DNA from: Caulobacteraceae bacterium
Lineage (GTDB): Bacteria > Pseudomonadota > Alphaproteobacteria > Caulobacterales > Caulobacteraceae
Reading direction: 5' to 3'
Assembly: GCA_027452265.1 (NCBI GenBank)
Contig: DAIDGR010000025.1
Coordinates: 1-64,000, forward strand
Length of the DNA stretch: 64,000 bases
The stretch's first letter is position 1. Each line of letters starts with the position of its first letter. The notes beneath the pieces are model-generated. The model was given only the letters and a program-made list of their open reading frames with translations. It made no database searches and had not been told where the DNA came from. This document shows positions 1 to 9,246 of the stretch, one piece after another. The position numbers and the translations under genes are program-made.

Positions 1-68
1 ACCACAACCAGGATCTCGGAGAGAAACTCTCGCAAACTGTGGACGGGCTTCGGCTTATGGATGTCCAC
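1..68 (-). CDS. Partial: 5' end of an uncharacterised membrane protein, paralogue of the 31803-32480 gene
   Basis: Only the first 22 codons are inside the window; the gene continues beyond the left edge. Read on the minus strand from a GTG at 68-66, it begins (M)DIHKPKPVHSLREFLSEI and then enters a hydrophobic run. This closely matches the start of the 225-aa protein at 31803-32480 (MEIHKPKAAHSLREFLVEI), so the two are paralogues. A purine-rich GAGGAGG a few bases upstream of the GTG is a good ribosome binding site and fixes the start. The function of this family is unknown to me; the N-terminus suggests a short cytoplasmic segment followed by one membrane helix. A 112-bp repeat lies upstream at 249-360, as it does upstream of the paralogue. 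Confidence 0.75.
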   Translation of the reverse strand, partial: MDIHKPKPVHSLREFLSEILVV

Positions 69-482
69 GGTCCCTCCTCGTCGCCCGCGCGGCGCTTTAC
101 CCGTATCAGCGGTCTCGACCGCGGTGAAGTTCACGGCGGTCCTTGGCCTGCGCCCGACATCGCTCTTCCCGAGCCTAGACGGCGTGCCCTCCGCGACGCG
201 TCTTCTCGCTCTGACGGCGCAGGGAGCGCATCCTCGGTAGGCGCCCCAGAGCGCGTTGCGTTTGGACGGAACCGACCTGGCGCGTCGCAACGCGCTCAAG
301 GACTTTAAGACCGAGCCCGATTCAGCGCTTTCGCGGAGTCCGCGAAAACGCATCGTGCTCTGGGGGCCGCCGCGCCTTTCCATCTCGAGGCGGGACCCTC
401 TAGGGTGGCGAGGTTGACGCTGCGGATCGGGCGCCAAGGCGGGGGGCTTCGGCGGGCGCCCTGAGGTCGCGGGAGGGAGAGG
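69..482. other. Divergent intergenic region with one repeat element
   Basis: About 410 bases separate the left-edge minus-strand gene from the histidine kinase. It holds the 112-bp repeat at 249-360. An open frame across 39-308 has no homology I recognise and runs through the repeat, so I do not call it. I see no convincing sigma-70 promoter or RNA gene. The kinase ribosome binding site (GGGAGGGAGAGG) lies at the right end. Confidence 0.6.
249..360 (+). repeat. 112-bp bipartite intergenic repeat, copy 1
   Basis: First half: perfect 12-bp inverted arms GAGCGCGTTGCG (249-260) and CGCAACGCGCTC (286-297). Second half: an imperfect hairpin whose core is TTTCGCGGA (329-337) and TCCGCGAAA (339-347). 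The two ends, GAGCGCGTTGCGTTT and AAAACGCATCGTGCTC, are also related as terminal inverted repeats. It contains two GANTC sites, 319-323 and 336-340. Copies of exactly the same length occur at 16405, 32629 and 51568. It lies between the divergent left-edge gene and the histidine kinase gene. Confidence 0.9.
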
Positions 483-3044
<2,562 letters not shown>

Positions 3045-3047
3045 TCG

Positions 3048-3497
3048 GTGGATCGGCGCCCCCCGTCGCCCCCGTCGTCCCTGATCCTGCTGGTCGATGA
3101 CGATGAGCTCATCGGCGAGCTTCTCGCCCTGGCCTTGTCCGGGGCGGGATATGAGGTCGAGCGGGTGCGTGACGGGGTCCAGGCCCTGGAGTGGCTGACC
3201 GATCGCCAGCCTCAACTGATGATCCTGGACCTGGGTCTCCCGCGTCTCGACGGCCTGTCGGTCCTGGCCGCTCTGCAGCAACGCCGCGCCATTCGAGGAC
3301 CGGCCACGACGGATTTCCCGATCCTGGTTCTCTCGGCGCGTCAGTCGCCCGAGGATGCTCGCCGGGCCATGGCCCTGGGCGCGGCGCGGCACATGGTCAA
3401 ACCGTTTGAGGTTCCTCGCCTGTTGGCGGTGGCGGGCGAGCTCCTCGGCGCCCAGGCCGCCGCCCCGGAGCGCGATGGGCCGAGGTCAGGCGGGTGA
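3048..3497 (+). CDS. Single-domain response regulator
   Basis: A 149-aa CheY-like receiver with no output domain. The acidic pocket D17-D19, phospho-acceptor D61 (LMILDLGLP), S96 (VLSAR) and K118 (HMVKPF) are all present, so it should be phosphorylatable. It starts with GTG three bases after the hybrid kinase stop and is surely co-transcribed with it. The likely role is shuttling phosphate from the kinase, or acting on a partner protein. The short C-terminal tail is charged and low in complexity. The next gene overlaps its 3' end by 23 bases in another frame. Confidence 0.9.
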   Translation: MDRRPPSPPSSLILLVDDDELIGELLALALSGAGYEVERVRDGVQALEWLTDRQPQLMILDLGLPRLDGLSVLAALQQRRAIRGPATTDFPILVLSARQSPEDARRAMALGAARHMVKPFEVPRLLAVAGELLGAQAAAPERDGPRSGG

Positions 3498-3933
3498 ATC
3501 GCTTGCCCAGGAGGAGGGGAGCCTGAGCACGCATAGGGTGGAGCTCGAACGGACGGCGAGGGATGGGGCCTCGCGTCAGGTCTGGGTCTGTCTGGAGGCG
3601 GATGGCGATCTGGTCTTCATGGGCCAGGCGCTGGGGCCGGCGGCGCCGGAAGGTGGCCTTCGCGAATACGAGTGGAGCGTGAGGGTCGCGGCCGAACATC
3701 TCCCCCGCCTGCGCCAGTCCCTGGGGCTCGCGACCCTGGGCGGACTTTGGCCCGTGTCCGAGGCGCGCCTCCTGCGCGCCCTTCGACGGCGCTTTTCCGG
3801 CCGCGCGACGCGCCGGATCGAACCTTTTCTGGAAGCCCACGGCATTCCCGCCTCGCTCTGGAGGCGGACGGCGATTAGGGCGTCGCGGCTTGCGCGGTCC
3901 GCCCCGGCGCGTCAAAGTGATTATGTCGCCTAA
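3475..3933 (+). CDS. Hypothetical protein downstream of the response regulator
   Basis: About 152 aa if started at the ATG at 3475, inside the end of the regulator gene. The frame stays open 120 bases further upstream, but that part is the regulator read out of frame. The protein has an N-terminal half with mixed beta-like segments (VWVCLEADGDLVFMGQ, YEWSVRVAAEHL) and a basic, arginine-rich C-terminal half. No family is recognised. No signal peptide or membrane helix is visible. Overlap with the regulator suggests translational coupling, so it may be part of the same signalling unit. Existence is likely, function unknown. Confidence 0.6.
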   Translation: MGRGQAGESLAQEEGSLSTHRVELERTARDGASRQVWVCLEADGDLVFMGQALGPAAPEGGLREYEWSVRVAAEHLPRLRQSLGLATLGGLWPVSEARLLRALRRRFSGRATRRIEPFLEAHGIPASLWRRTAIRASRLARSAPARQSDYVA

Positions 3934-3957
3934 CTAATTCGGTGCGAGTCGCCGCCT

Positions 3958-4404
3958 GTGTCCCTGGATGATCCGCAAGCCCGTGCGCAGATGGGGCCGC
4001 TGGCGGAGCGCTTGAGGACGGCCCTGCTGCGCGCCTCGCGCAAGCTCCGGCGCGAGGCCCAGATGGCGGGCGTGTCCGCGCTCGACGCCCAGATCCTCGG
4101 GGTCATCTCCAAACATCCCGGCATCGGCGCCGCCGCTCTGGCCGACCACGAACAGATTACCCGGCCCTCCATGAGCGGCCATGTGAAGCGCCTGGCCGCC
4201 GCCGGCTGGATTGCCCGGGCCGGGGTCGACGCCGATGGGCGGCGGATCGGTCTCACCGTGACCGAAGAAGGCCGCCGGGCCCTGGATACGATCCGGGCCT
4301 ATCGCAACGACTGGCTGGTCAAGCGCCTGACGGCTCTGGATCCTTCCGCCCAGCGCGCCCTGGCCGCCGCCGTCAGCGCCCTCGAACAGCTGGCGGAGGG
4401 GTGA
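3958..4404 (+). CDS. MarR-family transcriptional regulator
   Basis: 148 aa from a GTG start. It has the MarR layout: an N-terminal helix, a winged helix-turn-helix at about residues 45-100 (GIGAAALADHEQITRPSMSG followed by a wing containing DADGRR), and a C-terminal dimerisation helix. MarR proteins are dimeric repressors released by small aromatic or lipophilic ligands. The stop codon overlaps the start of an MFS exporter gene (TGATG at 4402-4406), so it most likely controls its own operon with the pump. There is only a 24-base gap from the preceding gene, so the promoter is not obvious. Confidence 0.88.
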   Translation: MSLDDPQARAQMGPLAERLRTALLRASRKLRREAQMAGVSALDAQILGVISKHPGIGAAALADHEQITRPSMSGHVKRLAAAGWIARAGVDADGRRIGLTVTEEGRRALDTIRAYRNDWLVKRLTALDPSAQRALAAAVSALEQLAEG

Positions 4405-5915
4405 TGGACGACGACCGCGCCGCCCTTGAGCTTCCCACCGAGGAAGAGCTGGAGCTGCCCCGCCCCTGGTCGCAGGTCCTTCCCGCGCCGCGGGCTCCGG
4501 ACGATCCCGGCGAGGCGAGCGCGAAGCCGTTCTCGTCCCTGGTTCCGGCGATCATCGGCGCCTGCCTGATGATGCAGACCCTGTCGGCCACGGTGATCGC
4601 CAACGCCCTGCCGACCATGGCCCACTCCCTGCACGAGGACCCGGTGCGGCTGAACACGGCCATCACCGCCTACCTTCTCGCCTCGGCCATTGTCCTGCCG
4701 ATCAGCGGCTGGGCGGCGGACCGGTTCGGCGCCCGGCGCATCTTCCTCTTCGCCATCGTCGCCTACGCCCTGTCCAACGCCGCCTGCGGGTTCGCCACCG
4801 ACCTCACGACCCTGCTCCTGGCGCGCATGGCCGAGGGCGCGGCGGGGGCCATGCTGGGGCCCGTGGGCCGGCTCGTCCTCTTGCGCTCCACGCCCAAGCA
4901 CGACCTCGTCCAGGCCATGAGCGTGCTGACCATGCCCGCGCTCCTTGGACCGGTGCTTGGCCCGCCCATCGGCGGGGCGATCATCACCTATGCCTCCTGG
5001 CGCTGGATCTTCTTCCTCAACCTGCCCATCGCGGCCCTGGGCGTGGCCCTGGTGCTGATGTTCATCCCCAATGTGAAGGGTGAGGATCCCCGCCCCCTCG
5101 ACTGGCCAGGCCTGTTCCTGACCGGGCTGGGCATGGCCGGGGTCGTCTACGGCTTCGAAAATCTCGGCCGCCGCGCCTTTCCCGCCTGGGCCGTGGCCGG
5201 GATGCTGGTGGGGGGCCTCGTCTGCCTCGCCGCCTTTGTCCGCCACGCCCGCCGCGCGCCCCATCCGATCGTCGATCTGGGGCTTCTGCGGGTCCGCACC
5301 TTCAGCGCCTCGGTGGTGGGCGGGGCCTTCATGCGCATGGGCATGGGGGCGACGCCCTTCATGCTGGCCATGCTGTTGCAGGTGGCGTTCGGCCTGTCGG
5401 CCCTCCAGGCCGGCCTGATGACCTTCGCCAGCGCCGCCGCCGCTCTGATCATGAAGACGGTCGCGCCGCCCATCCTGCGCGCTTTCGGCTTCAAGCGGAC
5501 CTTGAGCGTCAATGCGGTGATCGTGGCCCTGCTGTTCATGGCCTACGCCCTGTTCCGTCCCCAGACGCCGCACTGGGTGATCTATGCGGTGCTGCTAACG
5601 GGCGGCTTCTTCCGCAGCCTGCAGTTCACGGCGTTGAACGGCCTTGCCTATGCCGACCTCGATTCGCCGCGCATGAGCCGCGCCTCGACCATGTCGACCA
5701 TGTTCCAGCAGCTTTCCCAGAGCATCGGCATTGGGCTGGCGGCCCTTTTGTTGCGCCTGTTCCGTGGCCTCTCGCACAGCCCGTCCCTGACCGCCGACGT
5801 CATCGCCCCGGCCTTCATCGTCATCGGCGGAGTCGCCCTGATCTCGGCCCTGTTCTTTGTCACCCTGCCGAGGCACGCGGGCGCGGAGCTGAATGGCCGG
5901 CCCAAGCGGGCCTGA
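4404..5915 (+). CDS. MFS drug-efflux transporter, DHA2 (EmrB/QacA) type
   Basis: 503 aa with a ~45-residue charged cytoplasmic N-terminus and then about 14 hydrophobic segments, the number expected for DHA2 exporters. MFS signatures include DRFGARR in the loop after helix 2, and the motif-C-like GPVLGPPIGGAI in helix 5. These are proton antiporters exporting drugs, dyes or fatty-acid-like compounds. The ATG at 4404 overlaps the TGA of the MarR gene; a GTG one codon upstream is an alternative start. No membrane-fusion protein is adjacent, unlike the emrAB set at 44.6-48.7 kb. The substrate is unknown. Confidence 0.9.
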   Translation: MDDDRAALELPTEEELELPRPWSQVLPAPRAPDDPGEASAKPFSSLVPAIIGACLMMQTLSATVIANALPTMAHSLHEDPVRLNTAITAYLLASAIVLPISGWAADRFGARRIFLFAIVAYALSNAACGFATDLTTLLLARMAEGAAGAMLGPVGRLVLLRSTPKHDLVQAMSVLTMPALLGPVLGPPIGGAIITYASWRWIFFLNLPIAALGVALVLMFIPNVKGEDPRPLDWPGLFLTGLGMAGVVYGFENLGRRAFPAWAVAGMLVGGLVCLAAFVRHARRAPHPIVDLGLLRVRTFSASVVGGAFMRMGMGATPFMLAMLLQVAFGLSALQAGLMTFASAAAALIMKTVAPPILRAFGFKRTLSVNAVIVALLFMAYALFRPQTPHWVIYAVLLTGGFFRSLQFTALNGLAYADLDSPRMSRASTMSTMFQQLSQSIGIGLAALLLRLFRGLSHSPSLTADVIAPAFIVIGGVALISALFFVTLPRHAGAELNGRPKRA

Positions 5916-5966
5916 TCCGCAAATTGCAGAGACCTTGAGGGCCTCTTGCTTGCTTTCTGAAAATAT

Positions 5967-6293
5967 CTAAATGCCGCCGCCCTGCGCCCGCCGCTGGCGG
6001 AAGGTGCGCAGAACCTCAAGCGCCTGGTCGCGACGCTCCTGCGGGATGTCCGCCCACACCTCCAGGATGTCGTTGTCCATCTCTGAGGGATCCAGCTCAA
6101 GCAGGTGGCCCGGCCGCGTCTGGAGCACGGGCGCGAGCTTGCGCAGCCACTTGTCCGACAGGCCGCGATCGCCCGACTCCAAGAGGCTGATGACGGCGCC
6201 GGTGGTGCCCACAAGCTCGGCCAACCGGGTCTGGGTGAGACCGCGATGCTCGCGCCAGGCGCGCAGATAGTTCCGGACGTGAGAACGGACCAT
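5967..6293 (-). CDS. XRE-family helix-turn-helix regulator
   Basis: 108 aa. Residues about 8-65 form a Cro/CI-type helix-turn-helix (LRAWREHRGLTQTRLAELVG, then VISLLESGDRG). The C-terminal ~40 residues are acidic then basic and probably dimerise. It is divergently transcribed from a GcrA-C-domain-like gene. On the minus strand a -35-like GTGACA (6326-6321) and a -10-like CATAAT (6304-6299), 16 bases apart, put the start of transcription at or next to the ATG (6293). I therefore infer a leaderless message. A palindromic TTGCATAATGC overlaps the -10, which would allow autorepression. Confidence 0.88.
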   Translation of the reverse strand: MVRSHVRNYLRAWREHRGLTQTRLAELVGTTGAVISLLESGDRGLSDKWLRKLAPVLQTRPGHLLELDPSEMDNDILEVWADIPQERRDQALEVLRTFRQRRAQGGGI

Positions 6294-6296
6294 GCC

Positions 6297-6376
6297 GCAT
6301 TATGCAAAAGCGGCCTGGATTGTCACTCAACAAAATGCAAAGATCGAGTCTTGCCGGATATATTGCATAATGCAAT
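6297..6376. promoter_or_regulatory. Divergent operator/promoter region with spaced ATGCAA half-sites
   Basis: Two dyads, GCATTATGCAA (6297-6307) and ATTGCATAATGCAAT (6362-6376), flank a third half-site ATGCAA at 6335-6340. The three ATGCAA copies start at 6302, 6335 and 6370, that is 33 and 35 bases apart, about three helical turns each. The left dyad covers the inferred -10 of the XRE gene; the right dyad lies just upstream of the rightward gene and contains a CATAAT that may be its -10. A GANTC site (GAGTC, 6346-6350) lies between. This fits binding by the XRE protein, but that is inference. Confidence 0.6.
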
Positions 6377-6385
6377 TATTTGGCG

Positions 6386-6736
6386 ATGACCCGCTCCTCG
6401 CCCTGCAACCCTCTCAAGGCCCTACCGTCCTCCGGAACCGACGCCATCGCCCGGGCGCCCCGGCCCTGGCTCTCCCGCCGCCGCCACGAATGCGCCTTTC
6501 CCGTGGCCGGGGAGGGGGCGACGACCCTGTCCTGCTGCAACCCCTGCGGTCGCTGGACCTATTGCGAGGCGCATCGCGGCGTGATGCGCGGCGCCCTGGC
6601 CTATCCCGACCGGTTCGAGCGCGCGATCCTCGCCTGGCTGGCGAGACGCGCCGAGCAGGCGGCGCTGGACCCCGTGGGCGAGTCGGATGAGCCCCCATCT
6701 TCCGACTCCCCGGCGGTCCTGAGGGTGGCCGCATGA
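6386..6736 (+). CDS. Small protein resembling the GcrA C-terminal (sigma-interacting) domain
   Basis: About 116 aa from ATG 6386 (a TTG two codons upstream is possible). The central part reads CAFPV, then CCNPCG, then YCEAHRGV. This spacing of C-x-x-P, C, and YC-x-x-H resembles the C-terminal sigma-interacting part of the Caulobacter regulator GcrA. The N-terminal DNA-binding helix-turn-helix of GcrA is absent; residues 1-35 are basic and proline-rich. GcrA acts with CcrM methylation at GANTC promoters. A stand-alone domain could bind sigma-70 as a co-activator or as an antagonist. It overlaps the next gene by ATGA, so they are one operon. The homology is by eye and needs a profile search. 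Confidence 0.5.
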   Translation: MTRSSPCNPLKALPSSGTDAIARAPRPWLSRRRHECAFPVAGEGATTLSCCNPCGRWTYCEAHRGVMRGALAYPDRFERAILAWLARRAEQAALDPVGESDEPPSSDSPAVLRVAA

Positions 6737-7335
6737 CCCGCCGCCGCAAGAAGCCGGCCGCCCCGCGCCCCTTGACCGCCCTGTCGCCTGATCCCCAGGC
6801 GTCGGCCGATCCGGCAAACTGGGGCGTCAATGCCGAGGCGCTTTCACTCCCGTCCCAGGTCGGGGTGGTCCATGGCCGGGGCGCCCGGGGCGAGGTCACG
6901 CGGGCGCGACGCACCGACGTCTTCGAGCGCCTCCTGGCGCGCGGGGCGCTCAGCGTACGCGGCGTCCTGGCCGTGCGCCGGCTCCAGGACGACATGGCCG
7001 CCTGGCATCGCTCCGGCCTTGGCCTCAGCGCCCGCCTGGAGGCGCCGTCTCAGGGCGGCGCGCGGCCGGGGGTCATGGCCGAGGCGTGTCTGGCCGCCGG
7101 CGCCCGGGTGCGGGCGGCCCTGGGCCTCGCCGGCCCGGCCAGCGCGGGTCTGCTGGGCGCCCTGTGCGAGACCGGCGCCGTGCGCGGGCTGGAGCTCGAC
7201 TGGCGCGAGGTGGTCCTGGCCCAAACCGGAGAGCGGCTGGCCGACGCCCAGACCGCGGTCCTGCGCGCCGCCACGGAAAACCTCGCCGGCGCCTATGCCC
7301 TGCTGGATCGGCGGCCCCGGACGCCTCGCCCGTAG
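6733..7335 (+). CDS. Hypothetical protein, possibly DUF6456-like
   Basis: 200 aa, coupled to the preceding gene by an ATGA overlap. A basic N-terminus leads into a linker, then from about residue 60 a helical domain: VFERLLARGALS, a run of arginine-rich helices, ARVRAALGLAGPAS, and a final helix ending ENLAGAY. The order of these elements recalls the DUF6456 domain of alphaproteobacterial regulators (a GP near the middle and a terminal LA..Y helix). I hold this only moderately. No signal peptide, membrane segment or catalytic motif is seen. Its position suggests a role in the same regulatory unit as the XRE and GcrA-like proteins. Confidence 0.6.
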   Translation: MTRRRKKPAAPRPLTALSPDPQASADPANWGVNAEALSLPSQVGVVHGRGARGEVTRARRTDVFERLLARGALSVRGVLAVRRLQDDMAAWHRSGLGLSARLEAPSQGGARPGVMAEACLAAGARVRAALGLAGPASAGLLGALCETGAVRGLELDWREVVLAQTGERLADAQTAVLRAATENLAGAYALLDRRPRTPRP

Positions 7336-7356
7336 ACGGTGAGCCGCGCGCCGGAA

Positions 7357-8160
7357 TCAGGCCGGGCCCCGCGCCGCCCGCCGGGCCTCGCGTTCGGCCA
7401 TGAAGGCGCCCATCCGGCGCTGCGCCTCGCCGCTCTCATAGGCGGCGGCGAAGGCCTCGATCCCCGCGGAGATCGCCGCCTCGACCGCCTCGCCCTCCCA
7501 GCGCCGCATCAGGGCCTTTTGCAGGCGCAGGGCCACGGGCCCGCCCGCCAGAATCGCGTCGAGCTTCGCCTCCAGAAGGGCCTCGAACTCCGCCGCCTCG
7601 GCTGCGGCGTTGAGGAGGCCCAGGCGCAGGGCCGTCGTCGCATCGATCGTCTCGCCCAGCATCAGCATCTCCCGCGCCGGGCCCGCGCCCATGAGCGCCG
7701 GCAGCAGGGCCGCCTCGACCACGCTCGGCACACCCAGCCGCACCTCGGGCATGCCCAGCCGCGAACCGACCGTGGCGAGGCGCAGATCACAGGCCGCGGC
7801 CAGCTCCAGGCCCGCCCCCAGGCACCAGCCCCGGATCGCCGCGATGACCGGGACCGGGCAATCGCGCACCGCCGCGCAGGTCTTATGCACCCGGGTAATG
7901 AAGGTCCGGGCCTCCTGCGGCGTGGAGAGGGCGGCCATCTCTCCGATGTCGGCCCCGCCGACAAAGGCCTTGGCGCCGGCGCCTTGCAGCACGATCGCTC
8001 GCAGGTCCGGGCGGGCGCCCAGCCGCTCCACCTCGGCGATGAACCGGGACATCAGATCGGAGCCGAGCGCGTTGAGCCGGGCCGGATCGCCCAAGGTCAC
8101 GAACGCCACCTCGCCGTGGCTGCGGGTCTCGAAACGAACGGCGAGATCGGGTGCGGACAT
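7357..8160 (-). CDS. Enoyl-CoA hydratase/isomerase family protein
   Basis: 267 aa from ATG 8160; the frame stays open upstream, but the family homology starts here (MSAPDLAVRFETR). It is a crotonase-fold protein. The oxyanion-hole regions are visible as AFVGGADIGEM and GWCLGAGLELAAACDLR. The usual catalytic glutamate region GMPEVRLGV is present, so hydratase activity is plausible. Likely role: hydration of 2-enoyl-CoA in beta-oxidation or a related route; the substrate cannot be set. It runs convergent with the DUF6456-like gene (21 bases between stops) and divergent from an aldo/keto reductase. Confidence 0.9.
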   Translation of the reverse strand: MSAPDLAVRFETRSHGEVAFVTLGDPARLNALGSDLMSRFIAEVERLGARPDLRAIVLQGAGAKAFVGGADIGEMAALSTPQEARTFITRVHKTCAAVRDCPVPVIAAIRGWCLGAGLELAAACDLRLATVGSRLGMPEVRLGVPSVVEAALLPALMGAGPAREMLMLGETIDATTALRLGLLNAAAEAAEFEALLEAKLDAILAGGPVALRLQKALMRRWEGEAVEAAISAGIEAFAAAYESGEAQRRMGAFMAEREARRAARGPA

Positions 8161-8303
8161 CAGAGGGCTCGCGGTGGGCAGGGTCGGGCCCCGCAATGGC
8201 GCCCTCGTCGCGAGCGAAATCAAGCCCGGCGGGGTCCCTCGGACTTTGCGCCGCCGCACCGGCTCCCTATGTCCACGGCGACGCCAGCGGGAAGACGACG
8301 CTT

Positions 8304-9185
8304 ATGACCCACATCGATAAGGCCGGACGCTACCAACTGGGCGCCCGGGAGGTGCGGCGTATGGGCTATGGCGCCATGCAGCTCGCCGGGCCTGGCGTGT
8401 TCGGTCCGCCGGCCGATCGGGCGCGGTGCGTGGCGGTGCTGCGCCAGGCCATCGCCGCCGGCGTCAATCACATCGACACCAGCGATTTTTACGGCCCCTA
8501 TGTGGTCAACGAGATCCTGGCCGGGGCCCTGCATCCCTATCCCGACGATCTGGTCCTGGTGACCAAGGTCGGGGCGCGACGCGACGCCGCCGGGGCCTGG
8601 CTCCCGGCCTTTTCGCCGGAAGAGATCGTCTCGGCTGTGCACGACAATCTGCGACGCCTGAAGATCGAGGCGATCGACGTGGTCAATCTGCGATCCATGC
8701 ACGGCCACCAGGCGCCCGCCGAAGGCGAGATCGGGCCGCAGATCGAGGCCCTGGCCGCCCTCCAGGCCCAGGGCAAGGTGCGCCATATCGGCGTCAGCCA
8801 CGTCACCCCGGCCCAGATCGCCCGCGCCCGTTCCCTGGTCGAGATCGTCTGCGTCCAGAACCTGTACAATCTGGCCCGGCGAGAGGACGAGGCCCTGATC
8901 GACGCCCTGGCCGCGGATGGCGTCGCCTATGTGCCCTATTTCCCGCTGGGCGGGTTCCAGCCCCTCCAGGCCGAGGCGCTGAGCGCGGTGGCCGCCTCGC
9001 TGGGCGCGAGCCCCTTGCAGGTCGCCCTGGCCTGGCTTTTGCATCGCGCGCCCAACATCCTGCTGATCCCCGGCACCTCCTCGCCGGCGCATCTGGCCGA
9101 GAATCTGGCCGCCGCCGAGTTGGTCCTCCCCGCCGACGCCCTGGCCGCCCTGGACGCGATCGGCCGGCCGCCGGCCCTGGCCTAA
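8304..9185 (+). CDS. Aldo/keto reductase family oxidoreductase
   Basis: 293 aa, NADPH-dependent (beta/alpha)8-barrel reductase. The catalytic tetrad is recognisable as D58 (HIDTSDFYG), Y63, K88 (LVTKVG) and H133 (SMHGH). The C-terminal SSPAHLAENLAAAEL segment is the usual cofactor-phosphate loop. I start at ATG 8304 behind GGAAG; the frame is open from 8151, but that part overlaps the divergent gene and lacks family sequence. Members often reduce sugar or xenobiotic aldehydes; the sequence does not set the substrate. The next gene, an APC permease, follows after 61 bases. Confidence 0.9.
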   Translation: MTHIDKAGRYQLGAREVRRMGYGAMQLAGPGVFGPPADRARCVAVLRQAIAAGVNHIDTSDFYGPYVVNEILAGALHPYPDDLVLVTKVGARRDAAGAWLPAFSPEEIVSAVHDNLRRLKIEAIDVVNLRSMHGHQAPAEGEIGPQIEALAALQAQGKVRHIGVSHVTPAQIARARSLVEIVCVQNLYNLARREDEALIDALAADGVAYVPYFPLGGFQPLQAEALSAVAASLGASPLQVALAWLLHRAPNILLIPGTSSPAHLAENLAAAELVLPADALAALDAIGRPPALA

Positions 9186-9246
9186 AGGGCTCCATCGCCC
9201 CATGCGCCGCTTGACTTGACCCTCAAGGCCGGGCCTCTCGGAGGGG

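Noticed and set aside
39-308. Plus-strand 89-aa open frame at the left end
   Set aside because: It overlaps the start of the left-edge minus-strand gene and runs into the repeat; no ribosome binding site or family.
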